From positions 66,179 to 130,178 of the forward strand of contig CALFEQ010000031.1 of NCBI GenBank assembly GCA_937949945.1: a DNA stretch of 64,000 nucleotides, given 5' to 3'. This stretch comes from an uncultured Myxococcales bacterium. Its GTDB lineage: Bacteria > Myxococcota_A > Polyangia > Polyangiales > Polyangiaceae. Position numbers and translations under genes: made by a program. Shown here one piece after another: positions 25,625-35,365 of this stretch. The stretch's first letter is position 1. Each line of letters begins with the position of its first letter. The notes below the pieces were generated by a model. It saw nothing but the letters and a program-made list of their open reading frames with translations. It searched no databases and was not told where the DNA came from.

Positions 25625-26896
25625 ATGAAGGTCGAAGCAGCGGAGGAACGTCGCCCGCGCATCGGGTCACTCGCTCGTGTCATCGGGGCGTCGGCGGTCC
25701 TCGCCGTGGTGGGAGCCACGTTGCTCGCGTGCGGAACGGCGCCGGAGCCGGCCCCACGCCTCGAACGAAACCCCGCGCCGCGACGCGAAGAGAGCCTCGA
25801 AGACGAGATCGTCTCGGCCGACCCGCCGATCCTCGAGCCGGAGACCGCGCCGCCGCGCGAGGATCCGCCTGCCTGCGAGAGCCAGACGGCCTCCTACGAC
25901 CCGGTCTTCCCGCGCATCAACGTCCTCTTCGCGCTCGACCGCTCCGGCAGCATGCACATCCCCATCCCCGGCGGAGGGACGCGCTGGACGGCGACGCGCG
26001 ACGCGCTCTTCGCGCTGCTCGAGAAGCTGAAGGCGAAGAACGCTCGCGCGAGCGTGATGCAGTTCCCGCAAGGCGACCCGTCGCTGCACACGTGCTGCGG
26101 CATCAGCGCGAGGAACGAGGTCGTGTGCAACTGCTCGATCTATCCCTCGCCGCAGAAGCGGTGCTCGCCGTCGACGTACATCGTGCCGGCCCCGATGAAC
26201 CTCGACGACAAGGCCGTGTCGGTCATCAAAGCGAGCGTCAACGGCTCCAACGACATGTTCTATTGGGGGACGCCGCTCGCGGCGGCGCTGACGGCCGCCG
26301 TCGACGCTCAGAAGCGCTCGAAGAACGACGGCATCAAGGTCGTCGTCCTCCTCACCGACGGCGCGCCGACGTCGTGCGACACCCCGAGCGATCCCGATGC
26401 GAACGACATCGAGCGCGTCGTCGCGGCCGCGAGGAGCGGGATGACGGGGGCCGAGAAGATCCGCACCTACGTGCTCGGCATCATGGACGGCCCGAACGGC
26501 GCTCGCCCCGACCTGCTCTCCAAGGTGGCGGTCGCGGGCGGCACCGCCCGCACGGCCAACTGCAGCGCGACCGACAGCTGCTTCTATCCGGTCGACGTCT
26601 CGACGTTCGCGACCACGATCACGAACGCGCTCGACAAGATCGCGCGCGACGCCGCCGACTGCACCTTCGACGTGCCCGAGACACCCGGCGTGACGATGGA
26701 CGAGATCGACGTCACGCTCGTGCGCACGGGCGGGCCGCAGATCCTCGAGCGCGATCCGAAGCGCCGCGAGGGTTGGGATCTGCTCGAAGGAGGAAAGCAG
26801 TTCAAGCTCTTCGGCGAAGCTTGCAGGACGTTGAAGGAAGACCCGAAGGCGAAGGTCCAGATCGTCGTCGGCTGCAAAGACTCTCGTCCCGACTGA
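25625..26896 (+). CDS. von Willebrand factor A domain lipoprotein
   Basis: I chose the ATG at 25625 because AGGAGG lies about 8 bases upstream. The 423-residue product has a signal ending in lipobox LLAC and an acidic/Pro-rich linker. A vWA domain begins at about 95 with INVLFALDRSGSM; DRSGS is the MIDAS metal-binding motif. Further MIDAS-like elements are WGTPLAAALTAA and VVLLTDGAPTSCD. Cys pairs (CCGISARNEVVCNCS) suggest disulfides. It probably mediates protein-protein contact on the envelope. Such vWA lipoproteins are numerous in myxobacteria; the ligand is unknown. Confidence 0.88.
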   Translation: MKVEAAEERRPRIGSLARVIGASAVLAVVGATLLACGTAPEPAPRLERNPAPRREESLEDEIVSADPPILEPETAPPREDPPACESQTASYDPVFPRINVLFALDRSGSMHIPIPGGGTRWTATRDALFALLEKLKAKNARASVMQFPQGDPSLHTCCGISARNEVVCNCSIYPSPQKRCSPSTYIVPAPMNLDDKAVSVIKASVNGSNDMFYWGTPLAAALTAAVDAQKRSKNDGIKVVVLLTDGAPTSCDTPSDPDANDIERVVAAARSGMTGAEKIRTYVLGIMDGPNGARPDLLSKVAVAGGTARTANCSATDSCFYPVDVSTFATTITNALDKIARDAADCTFDVPETPGVTMDEIDVTLVRTGGPQILERDPKRREGWDLLEGGKQFKLFGEACRTLKEDPKAKVQIVVGCKDSRPD

Positions 26897-26981
26897 CCAC
26901 CAACCCACCACCAGCCGTGGCCGGCGCGCTCGCTGCCCTCCCCACTCCTCCGAGCGCGCCGGCCCGCGGCACCTATCGTGA

Positions 26982-27773
26982 TCAGCGAGCGACGATCACT
27001 CCGAGGAGGCGACCGCTCGAATCGCCGTCGCGCCTGTACGAGTAGAAACGGGTCGCGTCGCAGCGCGTGCATCCTTCGGGACCGCGCCCGGGGACGTCGT
27101 CGATCGCCTCGTCTCGCAAGCCGAGCGCCCGGAGCTGAGAGCGGACGGCGAGACGCAGGTCGACCCAGGCCTTCTCCTGCGTGGGTGATCGTCGCGCGAT
27201 CACGTCGGCGGACGAAGCCTTCGCGATGCGCTCGGCGACGTCGGCCCCGACCTCGAAGCAGCACGGGCCGATGCACGGACCGATGCCCGCGACCCACCTC
27301 GAGACCGGGCCGGCCGAGGGCGCGCTCCCGAGGTGACGCACGGCGGCTTCCACGACGCCCGCCTCGACGCCCCGCCACCCGGCGTGGATGGCCGCGACCC
27401 GCCCGCTCACCGGATCGCCGATCAGCACGGGCACGCAGTCCGCCACGCGGACGGCGACCGCATGGCCCGTCCCCGGCTCCGCCACGAGCGCATCCGCGGA
27501 GAGCTCGAGCGTGGCCTTCGGATCGCCGCCGGCGACGACGACGGCGCGACCATGGACCTGCATCGCCTGATGCAGAACCTTCGGATCGAAGCCGACCGCA
27601 CGCGCGAGCCGCGCCTGGTTCTCGCGGAGGCGGTCAGGATCGCGCAGGACGGCGAAATCGAGCGAATCGAAAGGCGGCGGGCTCACACCTCCGAGCCGTG
27701 TGGTGAACGCGTGTGAGAAGCCTGCCCGGGAGAGCTCGGGCGCGGTGAGCAAGGCGTGCGGGGGAAGGGACAT
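26982..27773 (-). CDS. pgeF: PgeF/YlmD-type laccase-domain protein (purine nucleoside enzyme)
   Basis: The 263-residue protein has the family hallmarks: HAFTTRLGGVS, QVHGRAVV, RVADCVPVLI, AAIHAGWRGVEAGVVE and GIGPCIGPCCFEVG, supplying the His/Cys zinc site. The family was annotated as polyphenol oxidase, but characterised members (YfiH/FAMIN-like) are purine nucleoside phosphorylase/adenosine deaminase enzymes. It is probably cytosolic. The start is the ATG encoding MSLPPHALLTAPE; no good ribosome site is visible and an upstream start is possible. It is divergent from the adjacent kinase gene. Confidence 0.9.
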   Translation of the reverse strand: MSLPPHALLTAPELSRAGFSHAFTTRLGGVSPPPFDSLDFAVLRDPDRLRENQARLARAVGFDPKVLHQAMQVHGRAVVVAGGDPKATLELSADALVAEPGTGHAVAVRVADCVPVLIGDPVSGRVAAIHAGWRGVEAGVVEAAVRHLGSAPSAGPVSRWVAGIGPCIGPCCFEVGADVAERIAKASSADVIARRSPTQEKAWVDLRLAVRSQLRALGLRDEAIDDVPGRGPEGCTRCDATRFYSYRRDGDSSGRLLGVIVAR

Positions 27774-27899
27774 CACGGAAGCGGTGGCCCGAGGAATCGA
27801 CGTGGATGGGAAAAACCCGGCCGGGAGGACGACGCGTCGGGTGGCCGAGCGGCAGCCCAAAGACTCCCGAGCGCGCTTCGTGTTATCACGGTAGCCGCC

Positions 27900-29045
<1,146 letters not shown>

Positions 29046-29123
29046 GGCTCCAGGCTCCAGGCTCCAGGCGCGCGCTCCGCGCGCATCCTCAGACGCTGAG
29101 GACCGAGGACCGAGGACTGACGA
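29046..29123. repeat. Composite intergenic repeat element, second copy
   Basis: Directly after the kinase stop come three GGCTCCA heptads (29046-29066). Then follow hairpin GCGCGC-TCC-GCGCGC (29070-29084), a second hairpin CCTCA-GACGC-TGAGG, and GAGGACC/GAGGACT heptads. It fills the gap between two convergent genes, as the element at 22081 does, and shares a near-identical 25-base core with it. Confidence 0.85.
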
Positions 29124-29143
29124 AGCGGCTAGGGGAAAGAGCT

Positions 29144-29767
29144 TCACAGGAACCGCAACGGCGGTCCGACGTCGACGAGACGCTTCGTCTCCAAGAAGCG
29201 CGCCGAAAATGCCTTGATGGTCGCCTTCTGGCGCTCGTCGAGGAACACCGGGCCGCCGTCGCGCGAGTAGCTCATGAGGTTGTTCACGACGGTGCTGTGC
29301 TGCCGGTTGCCGAAGAAGTGACCGAGCTCGTGCGCGAGCACCATGGGGCGCGCGATGCGCGAGAGCACGATGAAGCGCTTGCCGCCTCGCCCCGTCCAGC
29401 AGACGCCCATGCGGTACCGCCCCGGCTCGTCGACGTCCTCGAGCGCGCGGACGACGAAGACGTCGATCGACGTCTTCTCCGTGAGCGGAGTGAGCGCGTC
29501 GCGATCCGCGCGCGTGTGGAGCTCCCCATGCGGCTCGGCGAGCTCCTTCTCGATCGTCCAACGGAAGCGCGTCCCGAGCGGACCGAAGAACGCGTTCGCG
29601 TGATGAATCTGCTCCTGCACCCAGGCGTCGTCGACCACGCGCTCGCCGTTCTCGCGCGCGATGGCGATCGACAGCCCGAAGGTCGGCCCGTCGGCACGCG
29701 CGCCCCCGCATGCGAGGACGACCGCGACCGCGACGAGCGCGCCTGTGGCTCGCGAGAGACGCATCAT
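29144..29767 (-). CDS. Secreted metzincin-like putative zinc peptidase
   Basis: The 207-residue protein has a signal peptide or lipobox-like start (LVAVAVVLACGGARA). It carries HELGHFFGNRQH, followed at a short distance by LMSYSR, resembling the metzincin zinc site plus Met-turn. The third His is one residue further than in the standard HExxHxxGxxH, which is odd. It would act outside the cytoplasm. Its ATG overlaps the stop codon of the upstream glycosylase gene (ATGA), so the two are translationally coupled even though their functions look unrelated. Confidence 0.75.
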   Translation of the reverse strand: MMRLSRATGALVAVAVVLACGGARADGPTFGLSIAIARENGERVVDDAWVQEQIHHANAFFGPLGTRFRWTIEKELAEPHGELHTRADRDALTPLTEKTSIDVFVVRALEDVDEPGRYRMGVCWTGRGGKRFIVLSRIARPMVLAHELGHFFGNRQHSTVVNNLMSYSRDGGPVFLDERQKATIKAFSARFLETKRLVDVGPPLRFL

Positions 29768-30405
29768 TTCGACACCTCCGAGGAAGCGAAGGTCGCACGC
29801 ACGGCCGGATGCCGCTTCACCTTTCCGAGCGCGCGCATGAGGAGCGTCTTGCCGGGCTCGAGCTTGTGCCACGGCGACGCGCCGCTCGGATGCGGCAGCG
29901 GGATCACGTCGGTCTCGTGACCGAGCCACGACGTGCGTACGGAGTCGCCGACGAGCTCGTCGAGCTTCTTCTTCTTCGCGCCGTCGCCGAGCACCTCCGT
30001 GATCGCGAGCGTGCCGACGGCGAGGACGAGCTCCGGCCGGAGGATGTCGACCTCGCGCGCGAGGAACGTCCGGCATGTCGCGATCTCCTCCGCGTCGGGC
30101 CGCCGATCGCCTCCGCCGTTCGCCTTGCCCGGGAAGCAGCGCGCGACCGCGGCCATGTAGACGCGCTGGCGGAACGTCTCCTCCCCGACACCCAGCGTCT
30201 CCTCGAACCAGCGGAACATCGTGCGCCCGGCCGTCCACGCGAAGGGCCGGCCGAACGAGGCCTCGCGCGGTCCGGGGGCCTGCCCGACGAGCATCACCCG
30301 ACCGAGCACGGGCGGACCGTGCACCGGAGGCCCGATCATCTTCGGACACCTGCGACACCCTTCGAGCTCGGCGTGTACCTCTTCGAGGAGCTTCAGGCGG
30401 CGCAC
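29764..30405 (-). CDS. Uracil-DNA glycosylase, Fe-S family (family 4/5-like)
   Basis: The 213-residue protein (GTG start) has CRRCP near the N-terminus and two more Cys (CFPGK and IATC) placed like the Fe-S ligands of family 4/5 glycosylases. Motif A is GQAPGPREASFGRPFAWTAG and motif B is HPSGASPW. It excises uracil from DNA by base-excision repair. Motif A lacks the usual GExPG form seen in family 4 (here GQAPG), so family 5 or a divergent branch is possible. It is followed by an overlapping peptidase gene and is divergent from an SDR gene. Confidence 0.87.
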   Translation of the reverse strand: MRRLKLLEEVHAELEGCRRCPKMIGPPVHGPPVLGRVMLVGQAPGPREASFGRPFAWTAGRTMFRWFEETLGVGEETFRQRVYMAAVARCFPGKANGGGDRRPDAEEIATCRTFLAREVDILRPELVLAVGTLAITEVLGDGAKKKKLDELVGDSVRTSWLGHETDVIPLPHPSGASPWHKLEPGKTLLMRALGKVKRHPAVRATFASSEVSK

Positions 30406-30426
30406 GGGACGCGCATAGCGGAATCG

Positions 30427-30440
30427 GGCTCCGGGCTCCA
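30427..30440. repeat. Two GGCTCC(G/A) heptads upstream of the SDR gene
   Basis: GGCTCCG-GGCTCCA lies between the divergent glycosylase and SDR genes. It is the shortest recognisable member of the heptad family and the only one in a divergent gap. Confidence 0.5.
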
Positions 30441-30485
30441 GATGCGAGCTGCGCTCGCGCTCGGCTCCGGCGTAGCATCGCCCCC

Positions 30486-31388
30486 ATGTCTCGTTCGCTC
30501 GCTGGGAAGGTCGCCATCGTCACGGGCGGCGCGTCCGGGATCGGCCGCGCGCTCTCCGAAGAGCTCGCGTCGCGCGGCTGCGAGGTGGTCGTCGGCGATC
30601 GTCAGGTGGACCTCGCGCGCGAGGTCGCGACGGCGATCCACGACCGCGGGGGCAAGGCGACCGCCGTCGAGCTCGACGTGCGCGACCTCGAGGCGTTCGA
30701 GCGCGTCGCGCGCGACACCGTCGTCCGATCGCGGACGATCGACTTCCTGTTCAACAACGCGGGCATCGGCGTCGGCGGCGAGATCGCCGACTACGACCCG
30801 GAAGACTGGGACGACGTGATCGACGTCAACCTCCGGGGCGTCACGCACGGCATCCAGGCCGTGTACCCGATCATGATCGATCAGCGCTCGGGCCACATCG
30901 TGAACACCGCCTCCGTCGCCGGCTTGGTCCCGCTTCCGGGGAGCGCCAACTACACGGCCACGAAGCACGCCGTCGTCGGCCTGACGAAGTCGCTCCGCAT
31001 GGAGGCGGTCCGTTGGGGCGTCCGCGCCAGCGTCCTCTGCCCAGGGGTCGTCCGGACGCCGATCCTGACGGGCGGACGCTATGGACGGGCGAAGGTCGAC
31101 GCGCCGAAGAGCGTGCTCATGAAGCAATGGGAGCGGGCGCGACCGATGGATCCCGACGTCTTCGCCCGCAAGGCCCTCGACCGCGTCCTCGCGAACGAGG
31201 CCATCATCGTCGTGCCGAGCTGGTACAAGGCGCTCTGGTACCTCGAGCGGCTCTCCCCGGACCTCAGCCTCGCGCTGGGGCGGCGGATCCTGGAGCAGAC
31301 GAGAGCGAACCTCGAAGCGGCGGGGGCGGTCTTTTCGGGGCGGAAGAAGGCCGAGCCGTCGGGCGAGCGCTCCGCGCATCTGTCCTGA
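30486..31388 (+). CDS. Short-chain dehydrogenase/reductase
   Basis: The 300-residue protein is a classical SDR with TGGASGIG cofactor motif, LDVRD, NNAG, catalytic Ser (NTASVAG) and YTATK (YxxxK), plus PGVVRTPI. The roughly 50-residue C-terminal extension (WYKALWYLERLSPDLSLALG) resembles that of membrane-associated SDRs acting on lipids or retinol-like substrates, but the substrate is unknown. It probably uses NAD(P). The next gene is glyQ, 50 bases downstream. Confidence 0.9.
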   Translation: MSRSLAGKVAIVTGGASGIGRALSEELASRGCEVVVGDRQVDLAREVATAIHDRGGKATAVELDVRDLEAFERVARDTVVRSRTIDFLFNNAGIGVGGEIADYDPEDWDDVIDVNLRGVTHGIQAVYPIMIDQRSGHIVNTASVAGLVPLPGSANYTATKHAVVGLTKSLRMEAVRWGVRASVLCPGVVRTPILTGGRYGRAKVDAPKSVLMKQWERARPMDPDVFARKALDRVLANEAIIVVPSWYKALWYLERLSPDLSLALGRRILEQTRANLEAAGAVFSGRKKAEPSGERSAHLS

Positions 31389-31419
31389 TCGAACGCCGCG
31401 TACATCGAACGCCGCGTAC
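31388..31419. repeat. 16-bp tandem direct repeat before glyQ
   Basis: ATCGAACGCCGCGTAC occurs twice head to tail, starting at the stop codon of the SDR gene and ending 19 bases before glyQ. It could be a duplication or a regulator site for glyQ. Confidence 0.7.
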
Positions 31420-31438
31420 GTGGTAATCCTCCATCCCC

Positions 31439-32347
<909 letters not shown>

Positions 32348-32355
32348 GCGGCGCC

Positions 32356-33075
32356 ATGTGCACGCTCGTCGTCGCCGCGAAGGTCGTCCCCGGGTGGCCG
32401 CTCGTCGTCGTGGCGAACCGTGACGAGCAGCTCGACCGTCCCGCGTCGCCTCCACGCCGATGGAACGGGTTCGTCGCGCCCCGCGACGAGGTCGCCGGCG
32501 GCACCTGGCTCGGATGGAACGACCACGGCGTCTTCGCCGCCATCACGAACCGGCATCTCGGCCCGCGCGACGCGTCGCGTACGTCGCGCGGCGCGCTCGT
32601 CGTCCAGGCGCTCGCGTGCACGTCCGCGCGCGCGATCCACGAACGGATGGCCGAGATCGACCCGCGCGCATACAACGGCTTCCACCTCGTCTACGCCGAC
32701 GGGCGCGACGTGCTCGCGACCGTCTCCGACGGAGAGACGCTCGCGCAGCTCGTGCTCGGCGACGGGCTCACCATCGTCACCGAGCGAGCGTTCGGCGCGG
32801 GCGACGACAGAGCGCGAGTGGCGAAGATCCGCGCCGCGTGGGCCCGCATCATCGAGGACGGGTTCGAGCCTGCGCGCGCCACGTCGCTCCTCACCGAGCA
32901 CGACCCGAGCGATCCGCTGTTGTCGACGTGCATCCACTTCGACGCCGCGCGATACGGCACGCGAAGCGCGATGGTCCTCGCGGTGCCGGATGCGGGCGCG
33001 CCCACGATGCTCTGGGCCGAGGGACCGCCCTGCAAGACGCCGTTCGAGCCCGTCGAGCTCGGACGAGCGTCGTGA
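32356..33075 (+). CDS. NRDE / TANGO2-family protein
   Basis: The 239-residue protein begins MCTLVVAAKVVPGWPLVVVANRDE, the N-terminal Cys plus NRDE signature. GGTWLGWNDHGVFAAITNR and YNGFHLVYADG follow. These are hallmarks of the NRDE/TANGO2 family, whose exact biochemical role is unsettled; heme handling has been proposed for eukaryotic members. An N-terminal nucleophile hydrolase fold is suggested by the Cys2. The gene is 8 bases after glyQ and probably co-transcribed with it. Confidence 0.9.
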   Translation: MCTLVVAAKVVPGWPLVVVANRDEQLDRPASPPRRWNGFVAPRDEVAGGTWLGWNDHGVFAAITNRHLGPRDASRTSRGALVVQALACTSARAIHERMAEIDPRAYNGFHLVYADGRDVLATVSDGETLAQLVLGDGLTIVTERAFGAGDDRARVAKIRAAWARIIEDGFEPARATSLLTEHDPSDPLLSTCIHFDAARYGTRSAMVLAVPDAGAPTMLWAEGPPCKTPFEPVELGRAS

Positions 33076-33150
33076 GGGAGGCGCGGCACGTCGCCCGCGT
33101 CCCCGTTGCCTGTTCCCTGTCGCCGGTCGTCTGGTCTATAGACCTCCAGC

Positions 33151-33498
33151 GTGAAGACGCTGGATCTCCGCAACCTCGCGGGCGCAGTCACATCCTCGCT
33201 CCTCTTCGCCGGCGTGCTCGCGTGCGGCTCGTCCTCGCAGCAGCAGGAGTCGAAGTACCCGCCGCGCGAGCCCGGCTGCGAGATCGTGATCTTCCCGGAG
33301 AGCCCGAGCTACCAGACCGAGAACATCGGGCCCGTGCAGGCGCGCTGCGACGAGGACATCTCGGACGAGGACTGCCTCCGGACGCTCAAGGATCAGGCGT
33401 GCAAGCTCGGCGCGGACACCATCTGGGGCGTGAACGAGAGGCCCACGATCGAGAACGGCAAGAAGACGTTCTCCGGGCGCGCTGCGCACCAGAAGTGA
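33151..33498 (+). CDS. Small lipoprotein, DUF4156-like
   Basis: The 115-residue protein (GTG start) has a signal ending in VLAC, followed by Ser/Gln residues. Four further Cys are placed in CEIVIF, ARCDED, EDCLRTL and ACKLGADTI. The tail ACKLGADTIWGV resembles the C-terminus of DUF4156/RcsF-like envelope proteins. It is probably disulfide-stabilised and lipid-anchored. Function is unknown. Confidence 0.8.
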   Translation: MKTLDLRNLAGAVTSSLLFAGVLACGSSSQQQESKYPPREPGCEIVIFPESPSYQTENIGPVQARCDEDISDEDCLRTLKDQACKLGADTIWGVNERPTIENGKKTFSGRAAHQK

Positions 33499-33507
33499 CC
33501 GCTCGGG

Positions 33508-33840
33508 TCACTCGAGGCACTTGAGCACGGCGTCGGTCGACTCCGCGCGCATGGCGCACTCGTATTCCTTCTCCTGCACCTCGGAGTGGCAGTTCTTGAA
33601 CTCGTCGGCGTGCTTCGCCTCCTGACGCTCGCGCGCACGCTCGGCCGCGACCACCTCCGGCCCCGCGTCGGGGAACCGCTCTTTGACGACGAGCGCGGCG
33701 AAGTGATCGATGATCTGTTCACACTGCTGCTGCGAGATCTTCTTCTTGCAGCCGGCGGACGCAGCGGCGACGACGCCGAGCGCAACGAGCGCGGCGATGC
33801 GCGTGCCCCTCCCCATTCGGCTCGGGGAAGGTCGGCTCAT
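33508..33840 (-). CDS. Small Cys-motif lipoprotein, downstream paralogue
   Basis: The 110-residue protein has a signal ending ASAGC (lipobox) followed by KKK. The mature part contains QQCEQIIDHF, KNCHSE, YECAMRA and KCLE, the same four-Cys layout as the gene upstream. Its ATG overlaps the upstream stop (ATGA). It is a tandem paralogue of the next entry. No function is known to me. Confidence 0.82.
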   Translation of the reverse strand: MSRPSPSRMGRGTRIAALVALGVVAAASAGCKKKISQQQCEQIIDHFAALVVKERFPDAGPEVVAAERARERQEAKHADEFKNCHSEVQEKEYECAMRAESTDAVLKCLE

Positions 33841-34133
33841 CGGAGGCACTTGTCGATCTGCTCCGGGGTCTCGGCGTTCTTCACGCAGCTCAGCATCGAG
33901 TCGGTGACACGCTTTCCGACACACTTGTCGATGTCTTCCTTCAGCGAGGCGCGAAGCTCTCCCTTGCGCTTCTCCACGAGGTCCGGATCCGTGAGCCCGT
34001 CGACCTTCAGCTTGACCTCGACGTTCTTGTCGACGATGAGCTCGCAGTCCTCGCGTGTCGCCTTGCGCCCGCAGCCCGAAACGACGACGAGGACGAAGGA
34101 GGCGATGGCAAAGGCGAAGAGCGATCGGCCCAT
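33837..34133 (-). CDS. Small Cys-motif lipoprotein, upstream paralogue
   Basis: The 98-residue protein has lipobox VSGC and the mature pattern REDCELIVDKN, DKCVGKR, LSCVKNAET and KCLR, matching the downstream paralogue in Cys spacing. Both look like small helical disulfide-bonded envelope proteins. The two are coupled by a 4-base overlap. Family unknown. Confidence 0.82.
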   Translation of the reverse strand: MGRSLFAFAIASFVLVVVSGCGRKATREDCELIVDKNVEVKLKVDGLTDPDLVEKRKGELRASLKEDIDKCVGKRVTDSMLSCVKNAETPEQIDKCLR

Positions 34134-34300
34134 GCGGGGCCCACACGCGTAGCACGGCGAGGGGGCGTCGCCCAAGGGTTCGGTGCAGGGCTCTGCCTCT
34201 GGCGGGCTCCGGGCGGCGGTCGACGGGGCCCCCAAGGCCCCACCTCGGCGCCATGGCGCCGGCTTTGGCCGCGAAATCATGTGCGTGCTACACTTTTTTC

Positions 34301-35056
34301 GTGCGTAGTAACGGTCGGCCAAGCGCGCCGCCCTCGGAGCCCACGCCGCCCGAGGAGTACTTGCGCAAGGCGATGAACGCGCGCACGGCCCGATCGCGTG
34401 CGATGTACGCGCGCCGCGGCCTCGCATACCCCGGGTCGATCGATCGAACGACGCACGCGATGCTGCTCCGGCAGCTCTATTTGTCGCTGTTCGAGGGACG
34501 TCGCTTCAAACAGGCGCACACGGTCGCGCTCCAGGCTCTCGAGCTCGACGTCCTGGCGGACGTCCTGAACCAAGACGCCGCGCGCGCGGCGCTCGCGAAC
34601 GGAGACCTCGAGAGCGCGCTTTCGCACCTCCGCGCGGCGGCGCGGCGCGCGCCGGCCTCCCGCCGGCCGTTCCACCTCTGGACGCTCGGAAGCACGCTCT
34701 TCTTGGCGCAGCGGTACGGAGAGGCAGCGGCGGCGCTGTCGCGCGCCGCGCGCTGGGGGACGAAGGACAAGCCGCTCTACCGCGCCCACCTCGCGCTCGC
34801 GCGCATGGCCGCGGGCGAGAGCGTCGAGGACCTCCAAGAGACGATCAACCAGCTCGCCGAGGCCCCGTGCGGTCAGGGATACGGCCGTTTCGTGCTCGGC
34901 CATCTCGCTTACGCGACCGGGCAATGGGCCGCCGCGAAGCGGTACCTCGAGGCCTTCCTCAAGCGGACCACCAACTCGCGCCCCGCGCTCGGTATCGCGC
35001 TCGAGGGAGAGGTGCGGATGACCCGCGCCACCCTCGCAAAGATGAGCGCGAACTGA
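34301..35056 (+). CDS. TPR-like helical repeat protein
   Basis: The 251-residue product starts at a GTG at the point where ordinary protein sequence begins; the upstream extension is Arg/Gly-rich. There is no clear ribosome site, so the start is uncertain. It consists of TPR-like helix pairs (HTVALQALELDVLADVLNQD, ALSHLRAAARRAPASRRPFH, YGEAAAALSRAARWGTKDK, AAAKRYLEAFLKRTTNSRPA). It has no signal peptide. A scaffold role is inferred from the fold only. Confidence 0.78.
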   Translation: MRSNGRPSAPPSEPTPPEEYLRKAMNARTARSRAMYARRGLAYPGSIDRTTHAMLLRQLYLSLFEGRRFKQAHTVALQALELDVLADVLNQDAARAALANGDLESALSHLRAAARRAPASRRPFHLWTLGSTLFLAQRYGEAAAALSRAARWGTKDKPLYRAHLALARMAAGESVEDLQETINQLAEAPCGQGYGRFVLGHLAYATGQWAAAKRYLEAFLKRTTNSRPALGIALEGEVRMTRATLAKMSAN

Positions 35057-35075
35057 GCCCCCGCCGTGTGGGGGC
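35057..35075 (+). terminator. GC hairpin after the TPR-like gene
   Basis: GCCCCC-GCCGTGT-GGGGGC follows the stop codon at once. There is no T-tract, so termination efficiency is uncertain. Confidence 0.4.
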
Positions 35076-35365
35076 GAGCCCCGTCCTGGATCCTGGATTT
35101 CGCTGGGAGTGGACATCAGGCTGAACCAACGGCGATCCAGCCCTCCGGCCTCCCTTCGCCGTCGCGGCGAGCAAGCTCGACCACGAAAAGCTCGGATCTC
35201 GGCGCCCATCCGGGTGCTGGACGACAACGTCGCACATCCGACGCAGCGGGTATCGCTGAAGCGGTCTCGTGCTTGCTACGATGCATGTTCGGCCGAGCCT
35301 TCGTCGAGATGTCGGTTGCCTCGAGGCTCGACCTTGGCTGACCGGACTCGTTCCCAGGAGGATCC
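35076..35365. other. Intergenic stretch upstream of the DsbD-like gene
   Basis: Counting the hairpin at 35057-35075, this gap is about 300 bases. Only shadow-type short frames occur. The 3' end holds the promoter and the AGGAGG ribosome site (35356-35361) of the following gene. Confidence 0.5.
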
